This document shows positions 33,815 to 42,614 of a DNA stretch of 53,977 bases, in pieces. The first letter of the stretch is position 1, and each line of letters opens with the position of its first letter. This DNA is from Verrucomicrobiales bacterium. GTDB lineage: Bacteria; Verrucomicrobiota; Verrucomicrobiia; Verrucomicrobiales; Verrucomicrobiaceae. The stretch lies in the NCBI GenBank assembly GCA_003506995.1, contig DNXB01000044.1, positions 1 through 53,977 on the forward strand, in the 5' to 3' direction. Both the position numbers and the translations under genes were made by a program. The notes below the pieces were generated by a model. The model was not told the origin of the DNA. It saw only the letters and a program-made list of their open reading frames with translations, and made no database searches.

Positions 33815-34684
33815 ATGCACCCGCCCTTTGCCATCCGCGTGAAATTTGATCTGCTGAAGGTGGGCCACTGCCAGCACCCGGAGTGCGCGGCGCTGCGCGG
33901 TGGTGGCAGGCGCGCCATCGACTTTCCGGCGCTGGTGGGCCTGATCGAGCATCCGCAGCGCGGGCTGATGCTGTATGACACGGGCTACTCGCGGCACTTC
34001 AACGAAGCCACGCGGCGCTTCCCGGAGTGCCTCTACCGCATGATCACGCCGGTGACGCTACCGCCTGAGGAAGAACTGCTCGCGCAGCTCGAATCACGCG
34101 GCATCCGCGCCTCGGATATCGAGACGATTTTCATCTCGCACTTTCACGCGGATCATGTGGCGGGGCTGCGTGACTTCCGACGGGCGAAATTCATCGCCAC
34201 GCGTGCGGAGCGGGCGCTGTGTGAGAAAAAAGGCCGCTTGGGCCGTCTGCGCCGGGCTTACCTGCGTGAATTGATGCCGGAGGATTTGGAGCAACGCCTT
34301 CAATATGCCGAAACGCTGCCGCAGGTGCCTCTGCCAGACGCGTGGAGGCCGTTTGAGGCTGCGCATGACCTGCTGGGAGACGGCAGCATGCTCGGAGTCG
34401 ATCTGCCAGGGCATGCGGCGTCGCAGCTTGGTGTGGCGTTTCACGCGGATGAGCCGGTTTTCCTGATTGGCGACGCCTGCTGGAAAATCGAGGGCCTGAT
34501 CCGTGACAAAACTCCCTCACGGCTGGCCTACGCGCTGTTTGACAATGGCGCGGCCTATGATGCCACGTTTGCGAAACTGCGGGCGCTGCATCTTTCGGCG
34601 GCGGCTCCGCTCATCATCCCCTCGCACTGCCTCACGACGTGGCGTGAGCGCGGCGGCAGCCGGAGGATTCAGCGTGATCGTTGA
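33815..34684 (+). CDS. Metallo-beta-lactamase-fold hydrolase (GumP-like)
   Basis: 289 residues. Metal motif HFHADH (His109, His111, Asp113, His114) in IFISHFHADHVAGL; DTGYS near the start, GHAASQLGV and IGDACW supply later ligands (His and Asp). The family hydrolyses lactones, thioesters or esters. Its place between a KAS III-like synthase and an adenylate-forming enzyme suggests it removes the product from a carrier or opens a lactone. The gene begins one base after the upstream stop and ends with an 11-base overlap with the next. GumO-GumP-like pairs occur next to xanthan genes in Xanthomonas. Confidence 0.86.
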   Translation: MHPPFAIRVKFDLLKVGHCQHPECAALRGGGRRAIDFPALVGLIEHPQRGLMLYDTGYSRHFNEATRRFPECLYRMITPVTLPPEEELLAQLESRGIRASDIETIFISHFHADHVAGLRDFRRAKFIATRAERALCEKKGRLGRLRRAYLRELMPEDLEQRLQYAETLPQVPLPDAWRPFEAAHDLLGDGSMLGVDLPGHAASQLGVAFHADEPVFLIGDACWKIEGLIRDKTPSRLAYALFDNGAAYDATFAKLRALHLSAAAPLIIPSHCLTTWRERGGSRRIQRDR

Positions 34685-35933
34685 GCGGCTGCTCATCCTC
34701 TGGCACTTCATCGCCACGCGCTGGCTGCCCGCGCCGCGTGATCGCGAGAAGCGGCTGCGGCGCTTTCTGGCCGAGGCTCCGCATTTTGCTGATGTGATGA
34801 CGAAACCTCTTTTTCTGGAGCATTTCGCGGCGCTGAACCGCCACGGCATCACGCTGGAGCAGGCCACGGCGGTGGCGCTGCGGGCGGAGCGGGAGCGGGA
34901 CTTCAAGCCGGAGCTGCCAGGCGGCATCACGGCGGGTTTGTCCTCCGGCACATCGGGCGCGCGTCAGGTTTTCCTCGTGGGACGGGAGGATCGCTGCCGC
35001 TGGGCCGGGCAGATGATGGCGCGGATGCTGAGCACGGCCTCGCTCTGCCGGATTTGGAATTTTTTCACGCCGCCGCTGCGGATCGCGTTCTTCCTGCGGG
35101 CCAGCAGCAATCTGTACACGACGCTGTCGAGCCTGCGACTGAAGTTTGAGTACTTTGACCTCACGCGGCCTTTTAAAGAACTGCTGACGCGGCTCGATGA
35201 CTACCGCCCGCATGTGCTGGTGGCTCCGGCGACGGTTTTGGCCGAACTGGCCCGCAGCGCTCGCGCACGGCCCAAACAAGTCATCTCGGTGGCGGAAGTG
35301 CTCGACGCCAAAGACCGCGCCGCCATTGAACAAGCCTTCGGGGTGCGGGTGGCGGAGATTTATCAGGCGGCGGAGGGCTTTCTCGGCTGCACCTGCACGC
35401 ACGGGCGCATGCATCTGAACGAGGAATCTCTCCATATCGAGCCGCAGTGGCTGGATGAGCGACACGAGCGCTTCCATCCGCTCATCACAGATTTTTCGCG
35501 GCAGACGCAGTGGTTTGTGCGGCACCGTCTGGATGACATTCTGCGCCTTGATCCCACGCCCTGCCCCTGCGGACGCAAAACGATGACACTGCGCGGCATC
35601 GAAGGCCGCGCGGAGGAGGTGCTGTGGCTGCGGGACGCGAGCGGGGCGCTGTCACCCGTGTTTCCAGATGTCCTGCGGCAGGCGCTCTACACGCAGCCGG
35701 TGGGGCTTTACCGCATCGAGCAGCACGGCCTGCGCTGGGAGGTGCGACTTCTTAATGGCGATGAAAAGGCGGTGCAGTCCGCGCTGGAAGCCCTCTTGGA
35801 TGGCTTGCGGCTGGAACAGCCCGAGTTGCAGTTTTTGCCATGGACGGACCAGCCGTCTTCAGAGAAACAAAAGCGCATCCGCTGCAGCCTCAAACCCTCA
35901 ACGCCGCCAGAAACTCCAGCAGCCTGCAAGTGA
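34674..35933 (+). CDS. Adenylate-forming enzyme, F390-synthetase/CapK-like
   Basis: About 419 residues from a GTG start at 34674 (11 bases inside the previous gene); no ATG fits. The AMP-binding loop is GLSSGTSGARQVFLV (around residues 90-95), and the C-terminal part has LDPTPCPCGRKTMTLRGIEGRAEE, the PaaK/CapK-type end. Such enzymes activate an acid as acyl-AMP and pass it to CoA or a nucleophile. It resembles the family known as probable adenylate-forming enzyme (TIGR02304-like). Its last ~15 codons overlap the antiparallel PIN toxin gene, and the Ser/Pro/Thr-rich end (SLKPSTPPETPAACK) may be a tail created by that insertion. Confidence 0.8.
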   Translation: MIVERLLILWHFIATRWLPAPRDREKRLRRFLAEAPHFADVMTKPLFLEHFAALNRHGITLEQATAVALRAERERDFKPELPGGITAGLSSGTSGARQVFLVGREDRCRWAGQMMARMLSTASLCRIWNFFTPPLRIAFFLRASSNLYTTLSSLRLKFEYFDLTRPFKELLTRLDDYRPHVLVAPATVLAELARSARARPKQVISVAEVLDAKDRAAIEQAFGVRVAEIYQAAEGFLGCTCTHGRMHLNEESLHIEPQWLDERHERFHPLITDFSRQTQWFVRHRLDDILRLDPTPCPCGRKTMTLRGIEGRAEEVLWLRDASGALSPVFPDVLRQALYTQPVGLYRIEQHGLRWEVRLLNGDEKAVQSALEALLDGLRLEQPELQFLPWTDQPSSEKQKRIRCSLKPSTPPETPAACK

Positions 35934-36306
35934 TGAACTCAGGATAATATACGCCCACCTCCTCCAGATGCTCATCATACGTCACGAGATGCGAAGCCAT
36001 CCCATTGAGCGCCGCGAGCAGAAAGATCGTGTCATCCGAGTCCGCCGGGTAATGCCGCACATGGAAGAAGCCGATAGGGACGGATTCACCAATGCGGACG
36101 AGGTTCCTGAGAAACCCCCGGATTTTTGAGGAAGGGATGCCGTGTTGGATCAGCTTTTCGGCATACTCCGTGAGGATGTCGGGCGTGTGCAGCCAGATGA
36201 ATTCTCCTTTCAGCCAGCGCTCGACCACTTCCCGATTCGGACTGGTGGCATGAGTTGTCTTTTGGGAAGACAACGCCACGTTTGTGTCGATAACGGCCTG
36301 TCTCAT
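35890..36306 (-). CDS. PIN-domain toxin (PIN_3-like), inserted antiparallel in the cluster
   Basis: 138 residues. PIN residues: Asp7 (VIDTNVALS), Glu47 (ILTEYAEKL), Asp91/92 (ADSDDTIFLLAA) and Asp111 (LVTYDEHL), so the ribonuclease site is intact. It lies on the opposite strand to the biosynthetic cluster, overlaps the adenylate-forming gene's 3' end by 44 bases, and is translationally coupled to the antitoxin by a 4-base overlap. A complete toxin-antitoxin module thus splits an otherwise tight operon. Confidence 0.85.
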   Translation of the reverse strand: MRQAVIDTNVALSSQKTTHATSPNREVVERWLKGEFIWLHTPDILTEYAEKLIQHGIPSSKIRGFLRNLVRIGESVPIGFFHVRHYPADSDDTIFLLAALNGMASHLVTYDEHLEEVGVYYPEFITCRLLEFLAALRV

Positions 36307-36584
36307 GGCTTCTCCTCAATCTTGCTCATGATCTCCTCATAGACGCGGGCAAAGTCCTTGCGGGCCTGCTCAACCGTCACACCGGACTTTTTCATTTCCT
36401 CGGCTTCTGCCATTGCCTGCTCCACGAGCTTCCGCGCCTCCATGCTCTTCCGCGCCTTCCGCCGGTTATGTTGGGAAACCTCCGCGCGGATGAAGCTCAC
36501 CAGACGCACGGGCAGGCCCGGCACCTGCGCGGCTTCGGCGGCGAGGTCGTCGGGAATCTCGGCTAGTTGGAGAATGTTTGTCAT
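36303..36584 (-). CDS. Antitoxin of PIN toxin pair
   Basis: 93 residues: an N-terminal part with LQLAEIPDDLAAEAAQVPGL, then helical, charged sequence (NRRKARKSMEARKLVEQAMAEAEEM) and RKDFARVYEEIM at the end. The pattern fits small antitoxins whose C-terminal helix wraps the toxin. It precedes the PIN gene with an ATGA overlap. Its promoter must lie in the 39 bases before the divergent reductase gene at 36624, so the two may share or compete for that region. Confidence 0.75.
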   Translation of the reverse strand: MTNILQLAEIPDDLAAEAAQVPGLPVRLVSFIRAEVSQHNRRKARKSMEARKLVEQAMAEAEEMKKSGVTVEQARKDFARVYEEIMSKIEEKP

Positions 36585-36623
36585 GCTATGAGAATAACGG
36601 CCCGCCTTTGAAAGGTCAAACGC

Positions 36624-37589
36624 ATGAATCGCACACGCATCCTCATCACCGGAGCCTCAGGCTTTGTCGGCAGCTCGTTCTGCCTTCAGCATGCGAGTCG
36701 TGAGGATGTGGAGATTCGCGGGCTGGGGCGGCGGGAGATGGATTTGCCGGGCTACATCCGCGCGGACCTCACGCAGCCGCTGCGGCTCGACTGGCGACCG
36801 GAGGTGGTGATCCATGCGGCGGCGCGTTCGTCGCCGTGGGGCGGCCTGAAGGAGTTTCGGAGGCAGAATGTGCTGGCGACGAAACATGTGCTGGAGTTTT
36901 GCGAGGCGCAGAAGGTGCGGAAGCTCGTGTATATCTCCTCCAGCTCGGTGTTTTACCGCGCGGGGGACCAACTCGGCATGACGGAGCAGACGCCGATCGG
37001 ACCCGAGTTTGTGAATCACTACGCGAGGACCAAATTCGAGGGCGAAGAGGTCGTGCGCGGCTTTCCCGGTGCTTGGTGCGTGCTGCGGCCGCGGGCGGTG
37101 TTTGGTCCGTGTGACACGGTGCTCTTTCCGCGCCTGCTGCGCGCGGCGCGGCAGGGGCGCATGGTGTCCATCACGCGGCCGGGGCCGCCGGCGGTGGGAG
37201 ATCTGATCTACATCGACACGTTGTGCGATTACATGCTTCGCGCGGCGCTCGATCCGACGGTGACAGGCGAGTTCAACCTCACCAATCACGAGCCGGTGGA
37301 GATCCAGGCATTCATCGCGGATATTTTTGCACGTCTCGGCCTGCCACCCGTGAAGCGGGCGATTCCGAAGGAGAAAGCAATGCGCGTGGCGTGGCTGCTG
37401 GAAAAGGTCTTCGGTTTGCTGATGCCGTGGCAGGAGCCGCCGATCACACGGTTCGGCGTGGAGGTGCTCAGCAGCAGCAAGACCTTTGACACCACCAAAA
37501 GTCTCCGCGGGCTCGGCCCGCCGAGTGTGGGCCTGGAGGAAGGCGTGCGGCGGTTTATCGAATGGCAGAAGCAACATCCCGACACATGA
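36624..37589 (+). CDS. NAD(P)-dependent epimerase/reductase, 3-beta-HSD/OleD-like
   Basis: 321 residues, extended short-chain dehydrogenase. Nucleotide loop GASGFVG (residues 10-16), catalytic Ser in YISSSSVFY, Tyr133 and Lys137 in YARTKFEGE. The C-terminal region, EPPITRFGVEVLSSSKTFD then EGVRRFIEW, is very like OleD and steroid-dehydrogenase-type reductases that reduce 2-alkyl-3-keto acids. With a KAS III-like synthase upstream, reduction of a beta-keto product is the likely job. It continues the cluster after the toxin-antitoxin insertion and overlaps the next gene by ATGA. Confidence 0.85.
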   Translation: MNRTRILITGASGFVGSSFCLQHASREDVEIRGLGRREMDLPGYIRADLTQPLRLDWRPEVVIHAAARSSPWGGLKEFRRQNVLATKHVLEFCEAQKVRKLVYISSSSVFYRAGDQLGMTEQTPIGPEFVNHYARTKFEGEEVVRGFPGAWCVLRPRAVFGPCDTVLFPRLLRAARQGRMVSITRPGPPAVGDLIYIDTLCDYMLRAALDPTVTGEFNLTNHEPVEIQAFIADIFARLGLPPVKRAIPKEKAMRVAWLLEKVFGLLMPWQEPPITRFGVEVLSSSKTFDTTKSLRGLGPPSVGLEEGVRRFIEWQKQHPDT

Positions 37590-38839
37590 ACCAGGCCCTG
37601 CTCATCCTTTCACTGCTCTACATCGCCTCACTGTTCTGGCGGCGCTGGCTGGTGCTGTCGTATGCGAAGTCACTTCCGCACCTGCCCACGGAGCCATTGC
37701 CGCAGGACACTCTGACCATCGCGCAGGCCATCCTCAGCGGCGATCCTCTGCTGGAATTACGTTTGGAGACCAATCTCGCGAATCTGCCCCGGCAACGCTT
37801 CCTCTGGCTCATCGACGAGGATGACGCCGAGGCCCGCCGCATCGCGGAAAAGCTGCGACGGCCCCATTTGCGCGTCGAACTCTGTCCGCCATGCCCGGAC
37901 GCGACGAATCCGAAACTCTGGAAGCTGCAAATCGCTTCCAAGTTCGTGCGAACGCCCTTTTTCGCCGTCATCGACGATGACACCACGCTGCCAGCCTCCA
38001 GTGCCGCTGCCCTCGTCGAGGCCGCAAAGACCTCCACCGTCGCCACCGGCCTGCCCTGCTATCTTGACGGCAAGAATCAGGCGTCTGCGCTCCTGGCGCA
38101 GTTCGTGAATAACAACTCGATCTTCACCTACCTGGGCACCTCGCGCCTGCTCCCCCCTTTTACGCTAAACGGGATGGGCTACGTCATGCGGCGTGAGGAA
38201 CTGGAGCGCATCCAGCACTTCCAGCCCATCCTCCATGAGCTGACCGACGACCTCGCGCTGGCCACACTCGTGCTGAAGCTCGGCGGCAGCATCCATCAGT
38301 CGAAAGCTCCGCTCCAGGTGCAGACCGGTGTGCGCGACATGCGCCACTACCTGCAAATGATGCACCGCTGGTATGTCTTCACACTGCTGCTGCTCAAACG
38401 GCAGAGCATCCCCGTCCAGGCGCTCATATTCGTGCTCCATGGGCTGCCGCCCATGATGCTCGGGAGCAGCATTCTGCTCATGGGAGTGATCAGCGGCCAA
38501 GTGCTGGGCATCACTCTTTTGGTTTATTTCATCTTCCTCAGCGGTTTGCTGCCGCCTTTGGTTGGCGGGCTGCTGTCGTTGCTAGCGTTTATTGCACTGT
38601 TCTGGATGGGAATCGAGCCAGCTTCTTACCTGCTGCTCATCGTGCTGTTCCTTCGGGGAGCCTTGCTGCCAGCAATACAGAGCATGTTCTTCGGTGAGAG
38701 CCGCTATCGCCCCCTTTTGTCGCTCCTCTCCGAGCTCATCCAGCCAATTCACCTCATCCACGCCCTCGCCAGCCGCACCATCCGCTGGCGCACGCGGCGC
38801 TACCGTGTGCGGGACACGCATGACTTCACGGCGGTATGA
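37586..38839 (+). CDS. Membrane glycosyltransferase, GT2/GT21 (ceramide glucosyltransferase-like)
   Basis: 417 residues. One N-terminal anchor, a cytosolic GT-A domain with DDDTTLPASSA (metal-binding Asp), HELTDDLALATLVLKLGG (catalytic Asp) and HYLQMMHRWYVF (the Q/R-x-x-RW-like element), then at least four C-terminal transmembrane helices. This layout is that of ceramide glucosyltransferases, which add a sugar to a lipid at the inner membrane face. It therefore points to a lipid acceptor for the cluster product. Coupled by ATGA overlaps on both sides. Start at 37586. Confidence 0.85.
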   Translation: MNQALLILSLLYIASLFWRRWLVLSYAKSLPHLPTEPLPQDTLTIAQAILSGDPLLELRLETNLANLPRQRFLWLIDEDDAEARRIAEKLRRPHLRVELCPPCPDATNPKLWKLQIASKFVRTPFFAVIDDDTTLPASSAAALVEAAKTSTVATGLPCYLDGKNQASALLAQFVNNNSIFTYLGTSRLLPPFTLNGMGYVMRREELERIQHFQPILHELTDDLALATLVLKLGGSIHQSKAPLQVQTGVRDMRHYLQMMHRWYVFTLLLLKRQSIPVQALIFVLHGLPPMMLGSSILLMGVISGQVLGITLLVYFIFLSGLLPPLVGGLLSLLAFIALFWMGIEPASYLLLIVLFLRGALLPAIQSMFFGESRYRPLLSLLSELIQPIHLIHALASRTIRWRTRRYRVRDTHDFTAV

Positions 38840-39393
38840 AGCACGTCGTCGGCTTCATCACCGGGCACAGCGCGCGCGGCTGCACGGGCCTCTCGCAGGA
38901 GCAGCGGGACTTCCAGCGCCGCAGCGCGGTGCCGGAGGAAAACTGGCTGCGGCACAATTTCCCATGGCAGGAGACCTTTCCGTTTCCCGAGCCGTTCCAT
39001 CTGCTGAGCGCGAGCTGGAACAATGTGCGGCACTACTTTGAGTCGAGACGTCCGGTGTTTCGCGAACAGCACCGCGCGGGTGTGGTGGAGCTGTTCGCGC
39101 GGCATGACGCGGTGATCCTGCTGGCGGGAAGCTGCGGGCTGGAGCTGCTCAACAACCTCGATCTGCCTGCGGAGACACGAGGCCGGCTGCATGTCTTCGC
39201 CTACGGCCCGGTGTCGCGGCGGCGGCCCGAGGTGGCGTCGTGTTTCATGGTGCAAGGCGAGGGCGATGTGATCTCGCGCACGTTTCACCGACATGCTGAG
39301 GCGCGGTTTCCCTGTCCGCACATGGGCTATCTGGCGGCGGCGGAGACGCGGCGCTTGTTTGAGTCGTTTTACCGGGGAGTGGTGGCCTCATGA
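38836..39393 (+). CDS. Unknown cluster protein, possible small alpha/beta hydrolase
   Basis: 185 residues, not recognised. A possible Ser-Asp-His arrangement can be read: LLAGSCGLELL (Ser99 or Cys100 at an elbow-like turn), VQGEGDVISR (Asp144) and PCPHMGYL (His162), in the order and spacing of alpha/beta hydrolases. The GEGDVISR piece resembles the acid loop of such enzymes. If right, it would be the counterpart of OleB, a hydrolase, in this cluster. No signal peptide. ATGA overlaps with both neighbours place it firmly in the operon. The hydrolase reading is a hypothesis. Confidence 0.6.
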   Translation: MKHVVGFITGHSARGCTGLSQEQRDFQRRSAVPEENWLRHNFPWQETFPFPEPFHLLSASWNNVRHYFESRRPVFREQHRAGVVELFARHDAVILLAGSCGLELLNNLDLPAETRGRLHVFAYGPVSRRRPEVASCFMVQGEGDVISRTFHRHAEARFPCPHMGYLAAAETRRLFESFYRGVVAS

Positions 39394-40619
39394 AGCGCAA
39401 GAAAGTCCTCTTGATCGGTCCGCCCTTCAGCGGGCACCTGCATCCGCTGCTCGGTATCGGGCAAGGCCTCGCCACCGTGGCGGATGTGATCGTCTTGAGC
39501 ACGCCGAAAGGGGTGAAGGCGGCCGCGGCTTCCGGGCTGCAAGGTCGCGCGATCATGGCGGAGCACGAGCACATCGTGCTCGCGATCAGCGAGCCGGGGC
39601 GCGCGGTGAAAAACAACCCGCTGCGGCTGTACGCGCAGCTCAAGGAGAATGTCGGACTCATGGCGCGGCTGCAGGCGGAGCTGGAGGCCATCTTTCGCGC
39701 CGAACAGCCGGACCTGGTCATCGCGGACTTTGTGGTGCCCGTGGCAGGCATCACGGCGACGCGGCTTGGCATCCCATGGTGGACGACGATCCGCTCGCCC
39801 TGTGTGATCGAGACGCCGGACGGCCCGCCCGCTTACTTCAACGGCCAAACGCCTGCCCGAACCTCGCTGCAACGATTGAAACATGCCGCGATGCGGCTGG
39901 CCACCAGGCAGTTCAAGCGCCTCGTGTGGCTGCTTTTCCGGCGTGAGTTCCGTCAGATCGGATTTCATGGCATCTACCGCGCCGATGGCAGCGAGGCCGT
40001 GTATTCGCCGCAGCGCATCCTCGCGCTCGGAGTGCGGGAGATCGAGTTTCCCTGCACCTGGCCGCGCACTGTTCAGTTCGTGGGTCCGGCGCTGCACACG
40101 CCGCCGTTCAACGGCCCGCCGCCGGTGTTTCCTGACGATGGCAGGCCGTGCGTGCTCATCAGCATCGGCACGCATCTGGTGCATGCCAAGGCCGCTGTGT
40201 CCGCCGCGATTCGCGAGATCGCCGCCCGGCATCCGGGCATCGTGTTTCATTTCACGCACGGCAACGCGGCCGCGCCGGTGGAACGGCAGGAGGGCAACTT
40301 CCATGAACACGCCTACATTTCCTACATGGACCATCTGCCACGTTACGACGCCGTCGTGCATCACGCGGGCGCGGGCGTGATGAACCACTGCCTGCGGCAC
40401 GGCCTGCCCGCGGTCGTGCATCCGCTGGATTTTGACCAGTTTGACAACGCGGCACGGCTGGTGGCGGCAGGCGTGGCGTTGCCCGCGAAAAAACTGGCCG
40501 ATCTGGAACCCGCGATCCTGCGCGCGCTGCACGACGAGGCATTGAAAGCGAGGTGCGCTGAGATGAGCCGGATCTTCGCAGCCTATGACGAGGTGGGAAC
40601 GATCACGAAGATGCTGTGA
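39390..40619 (+). CDS. Glycosyltransferase, GT1 (MGT/UDP-glycosyltransferase-like)
   Basis: 409 residues, GT-B fold. N-terminal PPFSGHLHPLLGIGQGLA (acceptor His of the family), C-terminal donor site in VVHHAGAGVMNHCLRHGLP followed by HPLDFDQFDNAARL, the usual H-x-G-x-G...P...DQ pattern. GT1 enzymes sugar-tag small lipophilic molecules, for example macrolides, sterols or carotenoids. Last gene of the cluster, coupled by ATGA. With the GT21-like gene it suggests the product carries two sugars or that two acceptors exist. No transporter gene is in the cluster. Confidence 0.87.
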   Translation: MKRKKVLLIGPPFSGHLHPLLGIGQGLATVADVIVLSTPKGVKAAAASGLQGRAIMAEHEHIVLAISEPGRAVKNNPLRLYAQLKENVGLMARLQAELEAIFRAEQPDLVIADFVVPVAGITATRLGIPWWTTIRSPCVIETPDGPPAYFNGQTPARTSLQRLKHAAMRLATRQFKRLVWLLFRREFRQIGFHGIYRADGSEAVYSPQRILALGVREIEFPCTWPRTVQFVGPALHTPPFNGPPPVFPDDGRPCVLISIGTHLVHAKAAVSAAIREIAARHPGIVFHFTHGNAAAPVERQEGNFHEHAYISYMDHLPRYDAVVHHAGAGVMNHCLRHGLPAVVHPLDFDQFDNAARLVAAGVALPAKKLADLEPAILRALHDEALKARCAEMSRIFAAYDEVGTITKML

Positions 40620-40695
40620 TGCCGCAGGTGGCGCTGTCAAGATACCCATTTTAGCGAGTGGCGAAATTCCAGCCAGCGGCGTAATTCGTCACTCC

Positions 40696-41967
40696 ATGAG
40701 CAACATGATTCCCCAAGTCTATGACACGCCCGTTTTCCGCATGGCCTGCCAGCAGTTTGATCTGGTGGCCGACTTTTTGGAGATCCCCGAAAACGCCCGC
40801 GACCGCCTGAAACTGCCCAAGCGCTCCGTCAGTGTGGCGATGCCGGTGCGGCGCGATGACGGGAGCACCACCGTCTTCATGGGCTACCGCGTGCAGCATC
40901 ACCTCACACTCGGACCCACGAAGGGCGGTGTGCGCTTTCATCCTGACGTGACACTCGGTGAAGTGGCCGCATTGGCGATGTGGATGAGCTGGAAGTGCGC
41001 GCTGACGGGCCTGCCCTACGGCGGTGCCAAAGGCGGCGTGACCTGCAATCCGCGCGAGCTTTCCACCACCGAACTGGAGCGCGTGACACGGCGCTACACA
41101 CAGGAGCTAATCCCCTTCATCGGACCGCAGATCGACATCCCCGCGCCGGACATGGGCACCAATGAGCAGACGATGGCCTGGATGATGGACACTTATTCGC
41201 TGCAAACCGGCCATTGCGTGCCCGCGGTGGTCACGGGGAAGCCCGTGAGCATCGGCGGCTCGCTCGGGCGGCGTGAATCAACCGGACGCGGCGTGGCGTA
41301 TCTGATTTCTCGCGCGATGGACACCGTTGGCATCGTTGCAAACGGAGCGACGGCGGTGATTCAGGGCTACGGCAATGTCGGTTCTGTCGCCGCGGCATCG
41401 CTGTCGCGCATGGGCATCAAGATCATCGCGGTGAGCGATGCGTACGGCGGTTTGTTCAACGCCAACGGCATCGATCTCGCCAAGCTCGACGAGCACGTCG
41501 CCAAAACGCGCAGCATCGTCGGCTTTGACGGCGCTCAGGAGATCACCAACGTGGAACTGCTGCTCACGCCCTGCGATATTCTCGTTCCTGCCGCCCTCGA
41601 ACGCCAGATCACCGCCGACAACGCCGCGAAAATCCAGTGCCGCATCCTCGCCGAAGGCGCGAACGGCCCCACCACCCCCGAGGCCGACGCGATCATCTCC
41701 CAGCGCCCGGAAATCTTCGTGATTCCCGACATCCTCTGCAACGCCGGCGGCGTGATCGTCTCCTACTTCGAATGGGTGCAGGACTTGCAAAGCTTCTTCT
41801 GGGACGAAGGCGAGGTGATGAGCAAGCTCTACCGCATTCTTGAGCAAGCCTTCGTGCAGACGCTCAACATGAGCCGCAAACGCAACGTCAGCATGCGCTT
41901 CGCGGCCTTGAGCCTCGGCATCCAGCGTGTGCATGAGGCGAAGCAGATTCGTGGGCTGTTTCCGTGA
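40696..41967 (+). CDS. Glutamate dehydrogenase (Glu/Leu/Phe/Val family)
   Basis: 423 residues, cytosolic. Oxidative deamination of glutamate or the reverse amination. LGPTKGGVRFHPDVTL, the catalytic lysine region PYGGAKGGV (Lys112), DIPAPDMGTN, RRESTGRGVA and the NAD loop GYGNVGSVAAASL are all present. The length fits the hexameric ~420-residue class, often NAD-linked. Start at 40696, where MSNMIPQVYDTP begins; upstream codons overlap the glycosyltransferase end. It stands alone after the cluster. Confidence 0.93.
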   Translation: MSNMIPQVYDTPVFRMACQQFDLVADFLEIPENARDRLKLPKRSVSVAMPVRRDDGSTTVFMGYRVQHHLTLGPTKGGVRFHPDVTLGEVAALAMWMSWKCALTGLPYGGAKGGVTCNPRELSTTELERVTRRYTQELIPFIGPQIDIPAPDMGTNEQTMAWMMDTYSLQTGHCVPAVVTGKPVSIGGSLGRRESTGRGVAYLISRAMDTVGIVANGATAVIQGYGNVGSVAAASLSRMGIKIIAVSDAYGGLFNANGIDLAKLDEHVAKTRSIVGFDGAQEITNVELLLTPCDILVPAALERQITADNAAKIQCRILAEGANGPTTPEADAIISQRPEIFVIPDILCNAGGVIVSYFEWVQDLQSFFWDEGEVMSKLYRILEQAFVQTLNMSRKRNVSMRFAALSLGIQRVHEAKQIRGLFP

Positions 41968-42001
41968 TTGGCAAAACGCCCGTTCGTGTCTAAAATCCAT
42001 C

Positions 42002-42610
42002 ATGCCTGCCGTCCTTGACCCACCCCGCCGCAAGCGTTCTGCACCGCCGGAACTAGCTCCACCCCACGATCACCTGACGGTCGTGTGGGACACGACCTGG
42101 CCTTTCTACCTCCAACTGGACGCCAAGCTGGAAGGCTCCAGCTCACGGGTCAGCTATTTGAAAGGAAGGCTCGACATCATGACCCTCTCGATCGACCACG
42201 AACGGATCAAAGGAAACTTGTCGCATCTGATCGCGTCGCACTGCCTGGACGAAGGTGTTGAATTCGCCACACAAGGCAGCGCCACACTTCGTATCCCGCG
42301 AGATCGTGGCAAGGAGCCGGACGACAGCTTTGTGTTCGGTGAGTTGAAGAAATCGCGGCCAGACATGGTGCTTGAGGTCGTCATCACCAGCGGGTCCATC
42401 GACAAGCTGGAGTTCTACGCGCCGTTTCGCATCCCCGAGGTGTGGGTGTGGGAAAGTTCCGGGCTGAATGTCTTCATCCTCGATGGTGGACGCTATCGGA
42501 AAGCGAAGAAGAGCAAGCTGCTCCCGAAATTCGATGCCGCGCTGGCAGGATCACTGGCGACTTGTCCGAGCACGTCGCAGGCGGTGCGGGAGTTTCGGAA
42601 GGGGCGGTGA
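42002..42610 (+). CDS. Uma2-family (DUF820) putative nuclease
   Basis: 202 residues. Restriction-endonuclease-like fold of the Uma2 family: YEx-like start SSRVSYLKGRLDIMTLSIDH, then SHLIASHCLDEGVEFATQGS, the catalytic Asp-x-n-Glu region KEPDDSFVFGE followed by RPDMVLEVVITSG, and KLEFYAPFRIPEVWVWE. The family is abundant in multi-copy in some phyla; function is unclear, with links to mobile elements. Start at 42002 (MPAVLDPP). It ends just before a structured repeat. Confidence 0.83.
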   Translation: MPAVLDPPRRKRSAPPELAPPHDHLTVVWDTTWPFYLQLDAKLEGSSSRVSYLKGRLDIMTLSIDHERIKGNLSHLIASHCLDEGVEFATQGSATLRIPRDRGKEPDDSFVFGELKKSRPDMVLEVVITSGSIDKLEFYAPFRIPEVWVWESSGLNVFILDGGRYRKAKKSKLLPKFDAALAGSLATCPSTSQAVREFRKGR

Positions 42611-42614
42611 GGAC

